DNA of 64,000 bases from Macrobrachium rosenbergii (GCF_040412425.1 NC_089749.1:37439070-37503069), one strand, 5' to 3'; positions 10,899 through 23,861 are shown, numbered from the stretch's first letter. Numbers and translations are program-made. Notes: generated by a model not told the origin, from the sequence alone.

Positions 10899-11483
10899 GA
10901 CCCATCAACGTCTAGGTTTTCTATGCTTCTTGCATTTTCTTTCCTCCAGGCACCTTAGGATTCTTAACTGCACATGGCATTGTGAAAATCCAAAATGCAT
11001 TTTACTAATTCAGGGTCATGTTGGTTCTCAGGTATGGGGTGTAGCAAATCCATCTCCTCCTTGTTTTTGCTTTGTCTGCGGCTGCAACGAGAATGATTGG
11101 ACGAGTTCACCTGGCACTTTATATATGGTGGCATCTACAGTATGTTCACAATAAAGTTACAATGCCCTGGAGCAAATCGCTATATGACATAACTATAACA
11201 CAATTGAATCGCCATGAATCGCCATGCCTTTACACACTGCGCCATCCTGTCAGAACCGCCAAATGTGGGCGTGGCCTAAATCATCAGCAACATGTGTGTA
11301 TGACGACTATGCACATATGTAATCTCATCACTATGGTTAATTGCGTATGTCGTCATGGTGTCGTAATCAGCTGACAATTTTTTTTTTTTTGCTACCCAAG
11401 GAGCACGACTGATGGCATGATTGCCAAAACCAGTCATTACGACGTGTGTGGTCTTGAATCGACAATGTGTGAGTTGAGCATTA

Positions 11484-12588
11484 CATCAATGCTGATCTTT
11501 TTATACCCAGTGCCTGTAATTTTCACCGCGACAAAGCGACAAAGTTAGGAAGAGACGGGCCGTTTTCTTGGGGCAGTGCATTGTTGCCACTCCTTCCTCA
11601 TCCATTAAGTCCTGCCCTTATCAAGAGAAGTGCTTTCCCTTTGGGAATACGCAAATCCAGCCTTATAATCGCCATGTAAATCCGGGGTTAACCTTCTAGG
11701 TTCACTTTTCATATTGTTTATACCTGTTAATGTGCATGTGTACTGGAGTTTGCTCATAATGGATGGTTTTTTGTGTATGTAGCTATGTAAGTCACATAAA
11801 ATTAAAAGTATGTGAAAGCACTAGGAAAAATGCAAAACTATTAGACCTGTGATATTTCAATTAGATGAGACTTTAATTTGTAAAACTGTTATTTATTTGC
11901 ATTTTCTATACAAACCTTTTATGTCATGTGCTTGTATTTCCTTATTACTCTTCTTTTGCTATGTTTAAACACAATTTTTCTTTTTATACTTTCCATCACC
12001 ACAATGAAATCTTTTCAAACTTAGGGATTTTCTTTTTAATGCAGAAGTTTAGTAATATTCCATAAAGAACATTTATTGAAGTGGTCTAAATGTATCAAAG
12101 GTGGACCAAGCAGTGGCCATTTAAAAATGGTATTTAAAGGAACAATCCTCAATTTCTTCATAGGTTAATCAGCTTAACTGTCCCATAAATGACCTGGCTT
12201 AAGTTTATGGGAAAGCTGGCAGCATTCGCCAAAATATATACCACGTTTCTAGGTTTATTATTTAAATGTTTATCGAAAATAATAGTGATGATTTAAAAAC
12301 GAAATCAATTTTAGCGTGAGAGCATATATGCCCGACATCACCCATTTCTTGATTTATCTTGTAATTAAGATAAATATCTGACACTGGACAATGATACGTA
12401 TGGCATCAGTTCACTGACTCAAATCAATGGCCAGTCTCTTCCTAAATGTGTCGTTGTACTGTAGCAAACATCGAGGGAGTAAGCTTCACTTATAACTGCT
12501 GGTCAGGTACCAGATTATTGTTTTATGAGGTCACTCTGGGAGATGAAACTGCCCTCAGGACATTTCGTTCTCTCGTCATTCCCTAGAG
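11484..12588. other. No gene recognised
   Basis: AT-rich sequence between the Harbinger right end and element B. I see no ORF of note, RNA gene or repeat. Confidence 0.5.
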
Positions 12589-12971
12589 TGTAAAGTCCCC
12601 GCTCAACGCATTCTCTGTAATGAACATCCCGTTTTCTGCGGTGCCTTCACATGCGACCTAGGGTCGGACAAACACAATATTATTATCATTATTATGAATT
12701 GTATATTTTATTATCTGTTCAATTGACCATGCATTATGTATATGTAACAGAGTATTTTTATGTCAAACCAGACATTGTTAATCATTATGTTTTCTGTATG
12801 TACCTGTCCTGTTTTTCATAGAGAAATAGTTTGACCTCAGGTCACCCTGTAAATCTTTGTACCCGCGGTCTCTGTGTTATACGCAGATGTCCGCACGCCG
12901 CTTTATAAGTTGGTCACTTCATCAATAAACCAGCAGTACTTGTCTTCCTGCTCATTATTACTTCTCTCACA
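12589..12971 (+). repeat. 5' LTR of element B
   Basis: 383 bp beginning TGTAAAGTCCCCGCTCAACG. It has TGACCTCAGGTCA at 12832-12844, TTTATAAG at about 12901-12908 and AATAAA at about 12925. Confidence 0.88.
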
Positions 12972-12972
12972 G

Positions 12973-12982
12973 TGGTGACCCC
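12973..12982 (+). promoter_or_regulatory. Primer-binding site (tRNA-Trp)
   Basis: TGGTGACCCC one base beyond the LTR matches the 3' end of tRNA-Trp plus CCA. Confidence 0.8.
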
Positions 12983-13206
12983 TGGAGTGGTTCCCGGAAG
13001 CCATTAACAGACCCAAACGGCGACTTAGTCTTGGCCCAATGAACCAACCCACGCCCCTAACGGACTAACTACGGCGCTGTAACAAAGTGTTCGGGCGTTA
13101 CCGACCCTCATCGGCAAGTCACCGGCATCATTCTCGGTCCCACACGGCACGCTACCAAGCGTGTATTGACGCGAGTATTCCTTCACATTTCAAGTGAGAG
13201 CGCGGA

Positions 13207-14520
13207 ATGAGCATGGACACAGACATTCCCAACCACATACAAATTACCATGAACTTCTCTGAGGCAGATGTCTCCCACGCGCAACCCCCTGCAGTGCGCT
13301 TCTCCATGCTGGTACCTGCAGCCCGCGCGATGATCCCCCTGACGGACCAACCAAGGGTGGCCCTCAGCATAATGCTGCCGCCATTCACCCATCAAAATGC
13401 AGCATCCTGGCTCTACAGGGTCGAGGGGTAATTCAGGGTAGCAGGCCTAACTGACAAGGTATTGAAGGCGGACAACGCCATCAACGCCCTCCCAGAGGAG
13501 ATATACAAGAAGATCGCCCCGTGGTTAATGACGACGTCGAGCCCCGCCACCTTCCAGGAGTTAAAAGCCACTCTCGTTGAGACCTGCTCCCTGCCGGTCT
13601 CCAAGAGAGCCGCCTGCGCCCTCGACCTCGCCCTCAACCCCCGGCAGGAGAGAAAACTCTTGGAAACGTGGCATGCCCTCCAGGGCCTCCACCTCCTCCC
13701 CAAGACTGACAGCAGCAGCAGGCACAAAGAGATCAGCCTGTTGAGGGGGGTCTTCCTGTGGAAGCTACTACCAGAGGTCCATGGGCAGATCACAGAGGCA
13801 TACACCCTGCCGGTCGAGAACCTGATCAGGGTGGCGCAGCAGCTGATGGACTCCATGAAGGCGGCAAAGTGGACGTCCATGCCTGCACACCCCATCAACT
13901 ACCTCCAGCCAGAGGACCCCACCACGGAGGGCATCAACGTTGTTGCCCAGAGGAAGCCACCCCACCAGCAGAAGAGGGAGAGGCCGGGGCTTTGCTATTA
14001 TCACCAGAGGTTCAGGAAAGCTGCCTGGAATTGCGAAGCCCCCTGCCTTTTCTTCCCTCCAGAAAATGGGGGAGGTGGCGGCCACCCTCACAGGCCACCA
14101 TGGCAGCAGCAACTGAAACACCCAGTAGGCGTCTACATCCGCGACACCATCTCTGGCAGGATGATGTTGATCGAAACTGGAGCCATGCGGTCAGTGTTTC
14201 CGCCTTCCAGAGAGGACTGCAGACATCCGCCGAACCTGACTGCTTCCCTGACGGCTGCCACGGGTCCCCCATCCTCTCCTACGCCACCAGGCTACTGTCG
14301 ATCTCCGTCCTTGGCTGGAGGTACAGGTGGAAGTTCATTGTCGCAGACGTTTGAACCCCATTCCTGGGTGTGGACTTCCTTGACCACTTTGGACTGGCAG
14401 TCAACGTCGGCCACAAGCACCTGCTGGACACTGAGTCCTGCCAGTCCCTGCCCTTGTCGCCGGGCCCCAGGGAGCCCGCAATCTGTTCCGTCGTGGCCCT
14501 CTAGTATGGTTCCCTTCTGA
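13207..14520 (+). pseudogene. gag: Element B gag-protease
   Basis: Gag starts at ATG 13207 (MSMDTDIPNHIQ) and meets a TAA at 13429. The same frame resumes and is open from 13462 to 14520. It has the capsid-like leucine-rich region, then a knuckle CYYH-x9-C-EAP-C (CX2HX9CX3C), then protease. Gag and protease are in one frame here because a short segment present in copy C is missing. The protease motif reads IETGA: the catalytic Asp is changed to Glu (GAA at 14173-14175), so the enzyme should be dead even without frameshifts. Confidence 0.83.
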
Positions 14521-15860
14521 AGGAATTCCCGGAAGTCTTCAAACCCGAGCTTCATCAGGTGTCCAGGGCCCCTGCCAAACACGGGATATATCATCACATC
14601 AAAAGAAAGGGCCCCCCGACGCATGCGAAGTTCCGGAGGCTTCCCCCACAGCACCTTCAGGAGGCCAAGAAGGCCTTTGCCGAGATGAAACGGATGGGCA
14701 CATGCAAGAAGGCTCCCAGCCTGTTGGCCTCCCTCCTTCACATGGTGCAGAAAGCAAATGGCACCTGGGGGCCCTGCAGTGACTACAGGCAGCTCAACCT
14801 CACTACAGAACCCGACCACTACCCTCTACCAAACATGCAGGACCTAACAGCCTCCTTCCACGGGGACAAAATATTCTCAAAATTAGATCTCTTAAAATCA
14901 TATTTTCAGGTACCAGTAGCGCCAGAAGACATCCCCAAAACCGCCATCGTCACACCTTTTGGGTCCTACGTCTTCGCCCTCTCCACCTTCGGCCTGAGGA
15001 ACGTGGGTGTGACCTTCCAGAGGCTGATGGACAGCATCCTGGGGGACCTGGACTTCTGCATCTGCTACATCGATGATATCCTAATTTTTTCCAGATCCCA
15101 GAAGGAACACCTATGGCACACTGGAAGGTCCTGCAGCGCCTGCAGGAAAGTGGCCTCATCGTCAGGTTCGACAAGTGCACCTTCGGCGTCGAGAAGGTGG
15201 AATTCCTGGGCCACGAGATATCCCCAGGGGGCATCTGCCCAATGTCGTTGAAGGGCAAGGCCGTCATGAGGTTCCCCATCCCTACCTCCATCAGGGCCGT
15301 ACAAGAATTCCTTGGACTGGTCGACTACTACAGGAGATTCATCCTGGGGATCGCGCACACCATGCCCCACCCTGACGGAGGTCCTCTAGGGTCGTCCAAA
15401 GACCTTAGTGTGGGGCCCTGACCAGCAGAAGGCCTTCTTCCTGATGAAGGCTGCCTTCGCCAAGGCAACATCTTTGGCCCACCAGGACCCCAGCGTTTCC
15501 CTCCAGCTGATGACAGATGCCAGCAACGTCGCCTGCGGAGCTGTCCTGGAACAAGTCATCAAAGGGACCCCTCAGTCCATCGCCTTCTTCAGCAGGAAAC
15601 TCAGCCCCACCGAGTCCCGCTACAGCACCTTCAACAGGGAACTCTTCGCAGTATACCAGACGGTACGCCACTTCAAGTTCCTCCTGAAGGGTACGCCCCT
15701 TCACAATTTGGACTGACCACCAGCTGCTGGTCCACGCCTTCACTAAGCTGGGGGACGCATGGTCCTCCAGGCAGCAGCGGCACCTCGCAGCCATCACAGA
15801 GTTCATCTGCACCATCAAGTACCTCCTCAGCAGGAAGAACCCAGTAGCCAACGCCCTCTT
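14521..15860 (+). pseudogene. pol: Element B reverse transcriptase-RNase H
   Basis: RT begins near KHGIYHHI, with ERMG/KRMGTCKKAPS, EPDHYPLPNMQDLTASFHG, KLDLLKSYFQVPVAPEDIPK and the YIDDILIF catalytic box (Tyr codon at 15066). A frame change at about 15113 leads to KVEFLGHEISPGG and YYRRFILGIAHT. A second one at about 15400 leads to RNase H (MTDASNVACGAV; NRELFAVYQTV), which ends at a frameshift near 15716 before the TDHQLLVHAF motif in another frame. It would copy RNA to DNA and remove the RNA strand; at least three breaks stop this. Confidence 0.85.
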
Positions 15861-16531
15861 GAGGATCGAAATCGATGCAGTGCAGCTCGGGACCGACTAC
15901 GAGGACCTCGTCCGCGAACAAGCCCCTGACCCAGAGACCCCAGCTTACCGCACAGCCATCACGTCGCTGAAGTGGGAGGATGTGCCCCTCGGCCCTGGAG
16001 GGTCAACACTGCTAAGCAACGTGAGCACTGGCCGCCCCCCACCTACTGTTGTCCTCCTCCCGTTGTCGGCTGGTCTTCGACGTCATCCACGGACTGTCCC
16101 ACCCCTCCGGAAGGACGACAGCCAGGCTACTGACAGAGAAGTTCATCTGGCACAGCATATGGAAGGACGTGACAGCCTGGGCAAGGCAGTACATGCAGTG
16201 TCAGGCCAGCAAAGTAGGGCAGCACACCAAGAATGGGGTGGGCGATTTTCCCCAGACGAGGAGACGTTTCGGGCACACACGTTGATGTGGTGGGTCCTCT
16301 TCCCCCATCAGAAGGAGCAAGATACCTTCTAACAGTTGTCGACCGCTCCACCAGGTGGCCTGAAGCTACGCCCATGGAAGAAGCCGCCTCCAGTGCATGC
16401 CCAGAAGCCCCCCTCTCCAGCTGGATCAACTGGTTTGGTGTCCTGGACCATATAACTATAGACAGGTGTCCTGCTTTCCTGTCCGAGCTGTGGACCGCCC
16501 TGGCACGCCTGCTGGGGACCACTCACCACAG
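15859..16531 (+). pseudogene. pol: Element B integrase (N-terminal part)
   Basis: The frame open at 15859 carries DPETPAYRTAITSLKWEDVP, the conserved link to integrase. After frame changes come the zinc-binding residues (HGLSHPSGRTTARLLTEKF, then CMQ/YMQCQASK; the first Cys of the pair is Tyr here) and the core start (VDVVGPLPPSEGARYLLTVV). The second acidic motif reads HITIDRC. Similarity ends after GTTHHS, so the third acidic residue and the GPY/F tail are missing. Confidence 0.8.
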
Positions 16532-17939
16532 CCCTATCAAGGAGAGGTTAATGTGGAAATACTGGCACTTAGAAATGAGAATAGGAAGTATAGGGCCAGA
16601 ATTAAAGCAGTGTGACTGACTGAAAGAACCTTTGCAACAGATCACTTTACCTTATAGAAGAGGTGGCTTCAGCGTGGGTAATGGCGGCGGAAGAGGGCTA
16701 AAAGGCTCCACTTGTAAGAATACTAAGGCCCCTGTAAGATAGGACCACATGGTAGAGGTATGGTGCTCTGAAGGAGGAGGAAATGTAAAGGGCGGATGTG
16801 ACTCGCTTGCTTTCCTCTTGCAGATGGGGTTAGTGCCGTCCCTCTATGCGTGCGCATCATTTGAATCGCGGTCGCTTTGTGGTGAGCCCATTCCAGGTGT
16901 TCCTACAGGACCCGCACCTCTCTCTTAATCTAGTTTATTCTGTCTCACACCAGAAATTAATCTCTTCCCGTCCTCGTGTTCTGAAAAACAAATAGCTTCC
17001 CAGAGTCACATGTTCAAAGAGAAAAAGTGGGAGAGATATACAGAGTGCAATTAACGGATTTAAGGAGGGGCTAATATTCCTTTCACCCTTCCTTGTCGGG
17101 CAGTGCTAAGCAATGCACTGTATTTTTATCTCTCAGCTTTAAATTAAGCGTTTGGTGGCTGGGATGCTTGGGAAGATGTAGCAACTTCTTGCCCAAGTTG
17201 ACATCTCACACCTTCGCTCGGGTGCAAATGTCCACCAAACCAAGGATTCAGCTGACAAATGCTTTACACTACTCTACTTTCTCCTTAATGGCACTTATGT
17301 ATTTTTATTAACCTAAACTTCTCTGCTGCATATGAGGTATTTGAAACATTTACTTGACTAAGCATTCAACATTTTACGTTAATCGCAGAGTGAAAGAAAA
17401 GGTTTAACATTAAATTACTGCTACTCTTAAACAGGAGTTGTTAAGGGACTATGAATACATTATTGTAAATATTAGAATATAATAAATCATAAGCTACTGT
17501 TATTCTAAAACAGGAACTGTAACAATTATGAGAAAGGTATCATAAATATTGAAATGCAATAACTGTAAGTGATTTCCTTAAGGTAAATCTTAAAATAATC
17601 ATGCATTTAACTTGTAGTAGTAATTATTACAGTCAAAGACATGCAGTTAGTTTGCCTTGATGAGGCACTACAATGAAGTATACATGGTCTTTGTTAGGTG
17701 TGGCCATGTAGCTTAAGTCGACGGCACAGTGCCAGATGTGGCACTGAGGTCAATGGTGCTTGCAGGCACAAAGCTAAGTACAATGAAGGACAGACAAATA
17801 TTTAAAGTACACAGTCTTTTCGAGTCATGGACTCGGGATTTAAATTGCAAGGGAATAACGAAGACGACAAACGATAGATTCCAGAATAAGTAATGATTGT
17901 TAAAGAAAAATGAGGATTAATATGCCCAGAGAATCCGGC
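16532..17939. other. No gene recognised
   Basis: Mixed sequence between element B and the gag-protease relic. It could include the left end of the latter, but I could not identify an LTR. Confidence 0.5.
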
Positions 17940-17949
17940 CAAACCTGGT

Positions 17950-18720
17950 CTGAGTAGATCTTCAAAAAGACCCAGGCCTTAAAGCCAAGGCTAGAATCTC
18001 TCAAATCCACTAGTGTGGAGGACATCCTCAAACTCTTCCAGCTCAAGGACTTCTTATTTCATGCCCTGCCAATTCTCGCCACTCATCTATGCGATAAGGT
18101 GCCTAAGACGGTGGCCGAGTGCTGTCGCTGGGCTGACCTCTGGGACACCAATCATCCTCATCTTAGTTCCCATGGACGAAAATTATATCCCTCCTCGCCT
18201 GCCTCAACCAACTCTCAGCAACCTTTCAAAAATGGGCAACCCCCAAAGAAACCAAAGAAACCAGTGTGTGGATATTGCAAAAGAATAGGGCACCCACTGA
18301 ACAGTGCCGTTTCAAGGCTGAGAGCCAGCCAGAAAATCCCTCTAAGTCCCTGAATGGGACAATGCCCCAACGAGCCACGTCTGGCTCTTGGACAAAAAGT
18401 AAAGCTCCTGCCCCCTCCAATGGGACAGTGCCAAGCAAAGATTATAGCAGGAGTTATTGCCCCACTTGCAAAGTTTATGGGCACTCTCCCAAATGGGCAA
18501 AATGCCATAATAAGTCAAGGACACCCGCCACTGTTTGGCAGTTGCAAATTCTAAGTATTTGGGCCCTCCAGCCAAAGGTTCCATATATGTGGCACCCCCT
18601 CGAGGTAGCTACCCCGCACGCTAGGTCAAGGATGACTCTGGTGTGCAAATTTCCCTCACAATTGAGGGTATCATTCAATTTAAAATGATAATTCCTACTG
18701 TTCAGTTGAGTCATGAGACC
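17950..18720 (+). pseudogene. gag: Degenerate gypsy-type Gag with two CCHC knuckles
   Basis: A helical segment (EDILKLFQLKDFLFHALP, then DKVPKTVAECCRWADLWD) resembles the SCAN-like capsid C-terminus found in some gypsy Gag proteins. It is followed by a proline- and lysine-rich linker. Two retroviral-type zinc knuckles follow: CGYCKRIGHPTEQC, split by a frameshift at about 18295, and CPTCKVYGHSPKWAKC at about 18459. Both are CX2CX4H plus Cys, unlike the CHCC type of elements A-D, so this is a different lineage. Frames switch between 18015-18353 and 18266-18688. Confidence 0.6.
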
Positions 18721-19640
18721 TCGTCAATTCAAAATCTGCAACCTTGCCATAGAAAGATACATTCCTGGAGGTTATGACATACTTCTGGGACAAGACGTCC
18801 GATCTCCATCAAAATTACAACAATCTGGGGTTCCGAGCCCCTCAAGTTATTCATTAGGCATGAGTAATTCTCAACAGCCTCCATTCATTCCACTGCCAGT
18901 GCCAACTGAGTACTCTGTGCAGTGGCCACCTCCCTCCAAGCAGATTTCAAAGCCCAGTCCTGTGCTAGGTCCTGCCCCAGTGCCAGTGCCAAGAAACCCA
19001 ATAGATCTCACTCCTGGAGATCCCAGAATTGACTCTCAATCTCTGCCATTGCCACTTGAGTGCACTGAGCAGTGCCAAGCTCCGTCTGTCCAGAACGGTG
19101 AGCAGTCTCCAAATCCTATACCAGTGCCTGGCCCTGCCTTAGTGCCAGTGCCAGAGCACACCACAGATCCCCATTCATGAGATCCTAGTCCAGATCCCCT
19201 CTCTTCTCCCAGCTTGGCTCCACTACCAGTGCCGGTAAGAGAGATGGATTCTTCCAACCACAGCGGACACTCACCCAAAGGTGCGGCCTCGCAACCCGTG
19301 CCTGAGCTGGTCATTGCCACCTGCGGGACTCCCACGCTCACCAGAACATCTTCCTCTCTTTCCCAGTCCTCCACAGACGCGAGTATGAGTAAGGATTCTG
19401 CCACACCTCAACTGCCCGATGAATTCCAGTAACTGCAACGACTTGGGGTAGAGCCTGTAACAAATGCCCCTCCTCCGGCCATCAAGGAAGCTGAACCGGG
19501 TGGCACTCCATTGTCCTCCTCAGGCTGGGTTCGACCAATGCCCCTACCAAGGAAAACCGTCAACCTAAAACAGGTCTACAGAAGAAAATCACGGGTGTAG
19601 ATGGCTCCAGATCGCCGAAAGTGAGCCCCTGAGCTCCTTG
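18640..19640 (+). pseudogene. Protease-like remnant and Pro-Val-rich tail
   Basis: A segment ending GGYDILLGQDV (about 18767-18800) matches the C-terminal LLGxD motif of retroelement aspartic proteases. RT, RNase H and integrase are absent. Instead a long proline-rich region runs to about 19600 with repeated PVP units (PLPVPTEY; PAPVPVPRN; PALVPVPEH; PLPVPVREM). It ends in a basic tail (VNLKQVYRRKSRV) like those at the end of some gypsy integrases or Pol proteins. This suggests a large internal deletion that joined protease to the Pol tail, leaving a non-autonomous copy. Confidence 0.5.
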
Positions 19641-22247
19641 GCACTAGTGCCTATCTGGTGCAGTGCCACTCCTTTATCCTACGAGGACCTTGGCACCTCT
19701 AACCAGAAGAGGGTGTCAGGTTTCCTCACCTATGTACTTTCCTTATAACTTTGTAATTTATGCATTTCCTTTAACATTTTTCCTTTCACCATTGTGTTCA
19801 TCAATCATATTATTTTACGCCTTGCGAAGACTTATATTTTACCTTGTTTCCCACTCTGCCAATGCAAAGTGCAATTGACAGATACCCCAACTTTGTAAGT
19901 CCTATGACTTCCCTTTGAGGCCTTTTGTTCTAAAGAATGAACCTAGCCATTTTCGTAGGCTAAGGAATATAATTTCGGCATATTTAATTATCATCTATTT
20001 ACAACAACTATTAATTACTTTGTATTTGTCACCTACTCTTTTGTTATTTTTCTTTGAATGAATCTCGGGTCCCAGACTCGCAAACTGTGTAAATTACACA
20101 CATAGTTATACCTCACATATGTAGATGAGTGCCAAAAGGCACCTATTAGGTTAGTGCCGTGAGGTCAGTCTGCCTTATCAGTGACTCCCAAAATGAGACT
20201 CTTTTATTATTGTTCTTTTCCCAATAATTTGTAACCTCTGGCTTCCATAGCCAGTACTACGTACTGATACATCAGATGTACTTATAATATGTGCCTCCTG
20301 GCACAAGTGTTTATAGCGCCCCGAATGGCACTGATCCGTCACTCTCAAGTATTGTGGCAACACCTAACTAAGCCCACGAATACTTTTGTTGTACTACCTC
20401 CTCAACGTATATTTCTAAGTGCATGGAGTATTCTAAGTATAACAATATTAACCTCTCGATGTTAGGTTCAATTTTATCACCAATTAAGTAATAATCTAGT
20501 TATCTTATACGTTAAATGCTGCTTATTTTCTTAAAAAGTAAAATTATTACTGTCACCAGCAGCGTAAATTAATTCTGCAAAGTAGAGTAAAAGTCATAAG
20601 TAATTTCTTTTGGTTACAATTGGCTCTAATCTTTAGCAGAAATATTGTATTTTAGAACAATGTACCCCAAAAGTTGTGAAGAGAGAAATTATTGCCTGTT
20701 GCGATACCATAATTTTAGCCATTTCACCCCGACTAAGAGTGTAAATGCCATCAAGGTGGGGGAGGTATCAAGAGTATCCTCTCATATGCCATCTCCCAAT
20801 CATTCAGTCAAATGAAATAAAGACTAAGCAACTAACTCATTTATTTTAGTATGATTCACTGTAGGCGAATTCGCCTCTATAAAATCTTTCTTACCACTGC
20901 CTTTGGGGGGAAACTACTTAATCTTTTCTTGTTCAAGTGCTGCCAAAATTCCTTAAATTCCAGGTGCTCTCCCGGTCAGAGCTAATCGTTGCCCGAGGCA
21001 GGTCAGCTGGCGGGCTGAACATGTGCATTCCGCCATCTTGAAACTGCAGCCGTGCTGCCCGTATTTGCATGCTGGCAGAACGATCGCAACGCCACCTAGG
21101 AGGAGAAAAAACGTAGTCCCGAAAGTTATACTGTAAAGAGTCTTGGAGAAAGACGCTCGATCTTAGAATTGTTCAGACGCTGCCATAGGACGGATGTCCT
21201 GTCCCTTGCTCCATTAAACTGCCCATTTCTAACACGTGGCTGGCAGCAACCAAAGTAACTTTTACTGCGGAATTATTCACTTGCCTTCCCTCTCGCTGAC
21301 CCCCATAAGAAGAGAATTTCATCTCCTTAATAAGGTAAAATATCGCATTTAAGGTTATTTCGTCAGTCACGTCCATATTCGTCTCTAACTATTTTCTGTT
21401 TTTCTTTTCATAGTGCAATATACCTACAGTGAGACCTGTATTGCTTTTTATATTTCATGCTGTTTAATTTGTAAAGCACTGACGAGAAGTGTAACGTAAT
21501 CGTAAGCTATTCGAGTTATTGGAAACGAGTTCAGTCTAGGCATCTTCTATGCAATTCCTCGATTTCTTCATTACAGTGCTAGTTTCGGTTGAGTAACCAT
21601 AAGTGTTTCGATTACAGATTAGGAATTAGTCAGCTGTGGATCTGTGCATCATCTTGTGTGCGTAGTGGCCCCCACTACATTGTGTTCAACGTCCTTTGAA
21701 GCGGGCATCCCATTGTGTTTCCTCCAGCAAATCCCCAGTCATTTGCTTTTCATCTTATGACACCAGAATTACGCTACCATTCTGCTGATGTGTTTTCTTT
21801 TGTAAATATAATTAATTAAGTTAAACCCCAGAGTTTATCTAATCACTCCCCTCTTGAAGCAGGCCCTCAGACGTATTTTGTTCTATATAATTTTAGCTGA
21901 CCTCAAGGCCAGAGTTCAGATTTTTGTGGTACCTACGGTAAGCTGCGTATCATCGTAGTATACCTCATTGATCTAGCAAGACCCCAGCCTAAAATTATAA
22001 CAGTACTATTAATCCTTTTCATATTTCCGATAAACGCAAACTGAGAACGATACCGTCATGAACCATACTTTGTTCCAACGCAATGAAATTAAAATCCTAT
22101 AAAAATGTAATCGGATGCAACTTGGTACTTACTGATATCTCTATTACTGCTGTTTAATCATCTCTTCCGTCTCCAAAGTCTTCATCTAACCTGTGTCGTC
22201 TGGAATGCGAGTGCTTACTAGAAGTGCATCATCTACTCTTCATGTGC

Positions 22248-22249
<2 letters not shown>
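19641..22249. other. Mostly featureless; possible polypurine tract
   Basis: AAGGTGGGGGAGG at about 20752-20764 looks like a polypurine tract and AATAAA lies at about 20815, so the 3' LTR of the gag-protease relic may start near here. I could not match it to a left LTR. The short ORFs show no domain. Confidence 0.35.

Positions 22250-22312
<63 letters not shown>
22250..22312. repeat. (GA)n microsatellite
   Basis: About 63 bp of perfect GA repeat. Confidence 0.97.
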
Positions 22313-22315
<3 letters not shown>

Positions 22316-22568
22316 TTGGGGATAAAAGAAGTTTATGTACCATTCTCTTCCTGAACCGAAGCCAAAACCTATAGATACTAAAACCCTTACTTCAAACTGC
22401 CGAAAGATTTCGAACTGGTAACGTCTTGAAAATAATTACGGTTCCAAATAGGCTACATCTTCTGGTTGTGTAATTATTACAACAGGAAATCATAATCTTT
22501 TTCATTTGCATCATTCAAGTTTCGATTATGACGCAGTTTCTAGAAGCTACCGTAAAAATAGTGGAAAC

Positions 22569-22570
<2 letters not shown>

Positions 22571-22635
<65 letters not shown>
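22571..22635. repeat. (TAA)n microsatellite
   Basis: About 65 bp of perfect TAA trinucleotide repeat, the only long trinucleotide array in the window. Confidence 0.97.
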
Positions 22636-22988
22636 GCGAGAGAGATAAATGCTGATGATGAATCAATATAAAACAATATCTATGATAAAGGTGAAGGTCC
22701 CTTATATCATTTTCTATATATTTACACTAATCTTTCTTAATTTGAAATATGACAGATTTTTATTTATTCCGTCTTCCGTTTTTCACTTCTTATTATTTTC
22801 TATATTACGAGATTTGAGGATCATCTCTCTCACATGCTCACAATTTCCACACACACGCGTCCCCACAGACACACACACACACAAACATATAACTTAAGAA
22901 AAGATGTTCATTGTTTAAAAGTCGGAACTGTCCTGAAAATTTCTTTAGTCATAAAGGTCGCTTAGAATGCAGAGCCGTTAAGAACAAT

Positions 22989-23115
<127 letters not shown>

Positions 23116-23859
23116 TATGCACAGTAGATAGATAGATAAATAAGAGGTAGTGACGAGAACGGTTCAACCTGCATGCAGGCCAGCGGGTGCAATTAGAATG
23201 GATTAAGTAGCGCCCTGATCCATTCAAATCGCTCTCCCTACTACAAACATCGTCGTCTGAGCGAAGCTTTCTTGAGGCAGCAGTCCCAGAACGCCTTCTC
23301 ACTCGTGAGGCAGGAAGTGATTTTCCGTTTCGGGGTCATCTTGTACAATGACCCCTTTCTTCAGAACTCTCACGATGTAATACAGTATATATAGCCCCGT
23401 TGTATCCTCTGAATCATGTGCTCACAATAATCATTTCATGTAAATTGAAGCAGTAAGGGCAAGGGGAGTTTTCATTGAGCAGCAAGTGACTGACATTTTC
23501 TATTTTTCTTTTTTTTTTATAAAACTCCGTTTTCAATTTTGAAACGGAGACAGATATTCTCTCTCTCTAAGAAACTGCTATCTCGTAAACACTAACAATC
23601 TCGTGCAATGGAGACGGTTAAAGCAATCTTGGAACAGCGATGGACTACTTGGTTGTCAGTTACAATCTATATTTTGAATTTAGTCTACTGTATTACAGTA
23701 CAATAACTTGAAGCCATAGTTGCATTTCATTTAAAAACATGATGATATTGTCGCCTTTCCGCCTCACTATCTAACATATACGCATTTGATAAATGTGGAT
23801 TATGAATTGCTGCTCTAAAACATCGTAGTATATTATTGCTTTTACATTTATTTTTCATA

Positions 23860-23861
<2 letters not shown>

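Larger units (their letters stand above)
3202..11483. mobile_element. Harbinger (PIF/Harbinger) DNA transposon split by a nested LTR element
   Basis: The ends at 3205 and 11480 are imperfect terminal inverted repeats. The left begins TGCCTGACTCACACATTG and the right, read on -, begins TGCTCAACTCACACATTG. Similarity continues for about 45 bp (GATTCAAGAC and GTCGTAA are shared). TTA lies immediately outside both ends (3202-3204 and 11481-11483), the 3-bp target duplication expected for Harbinger. Inside are a MADF-type gene on + (about 3661-5003) and a HARBI1-like transposase on - (10158-10898), so the two genes converge. Removing the nested retrotransposon at 5766-9756 leaves about 4.3 kb, a normal size for the superfamily. 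Stops in the transposase make it inactive. Confidence 0.88.
12589..16531 (+). mobile_element. CsRn1-like LTR retrotransposon, element B (3' truncated)
   Basis: A 5' LTR (12589-12971) is followed by a primer site and gag-pol. Similarity to element A stops at about 16531 within the integrase core (after GTTHHS). No 3' LTR follows; the next sequence is unrelated. The break could be a deletion or a recombination point. The copy has many frameshifts. Confidence 0.88.
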
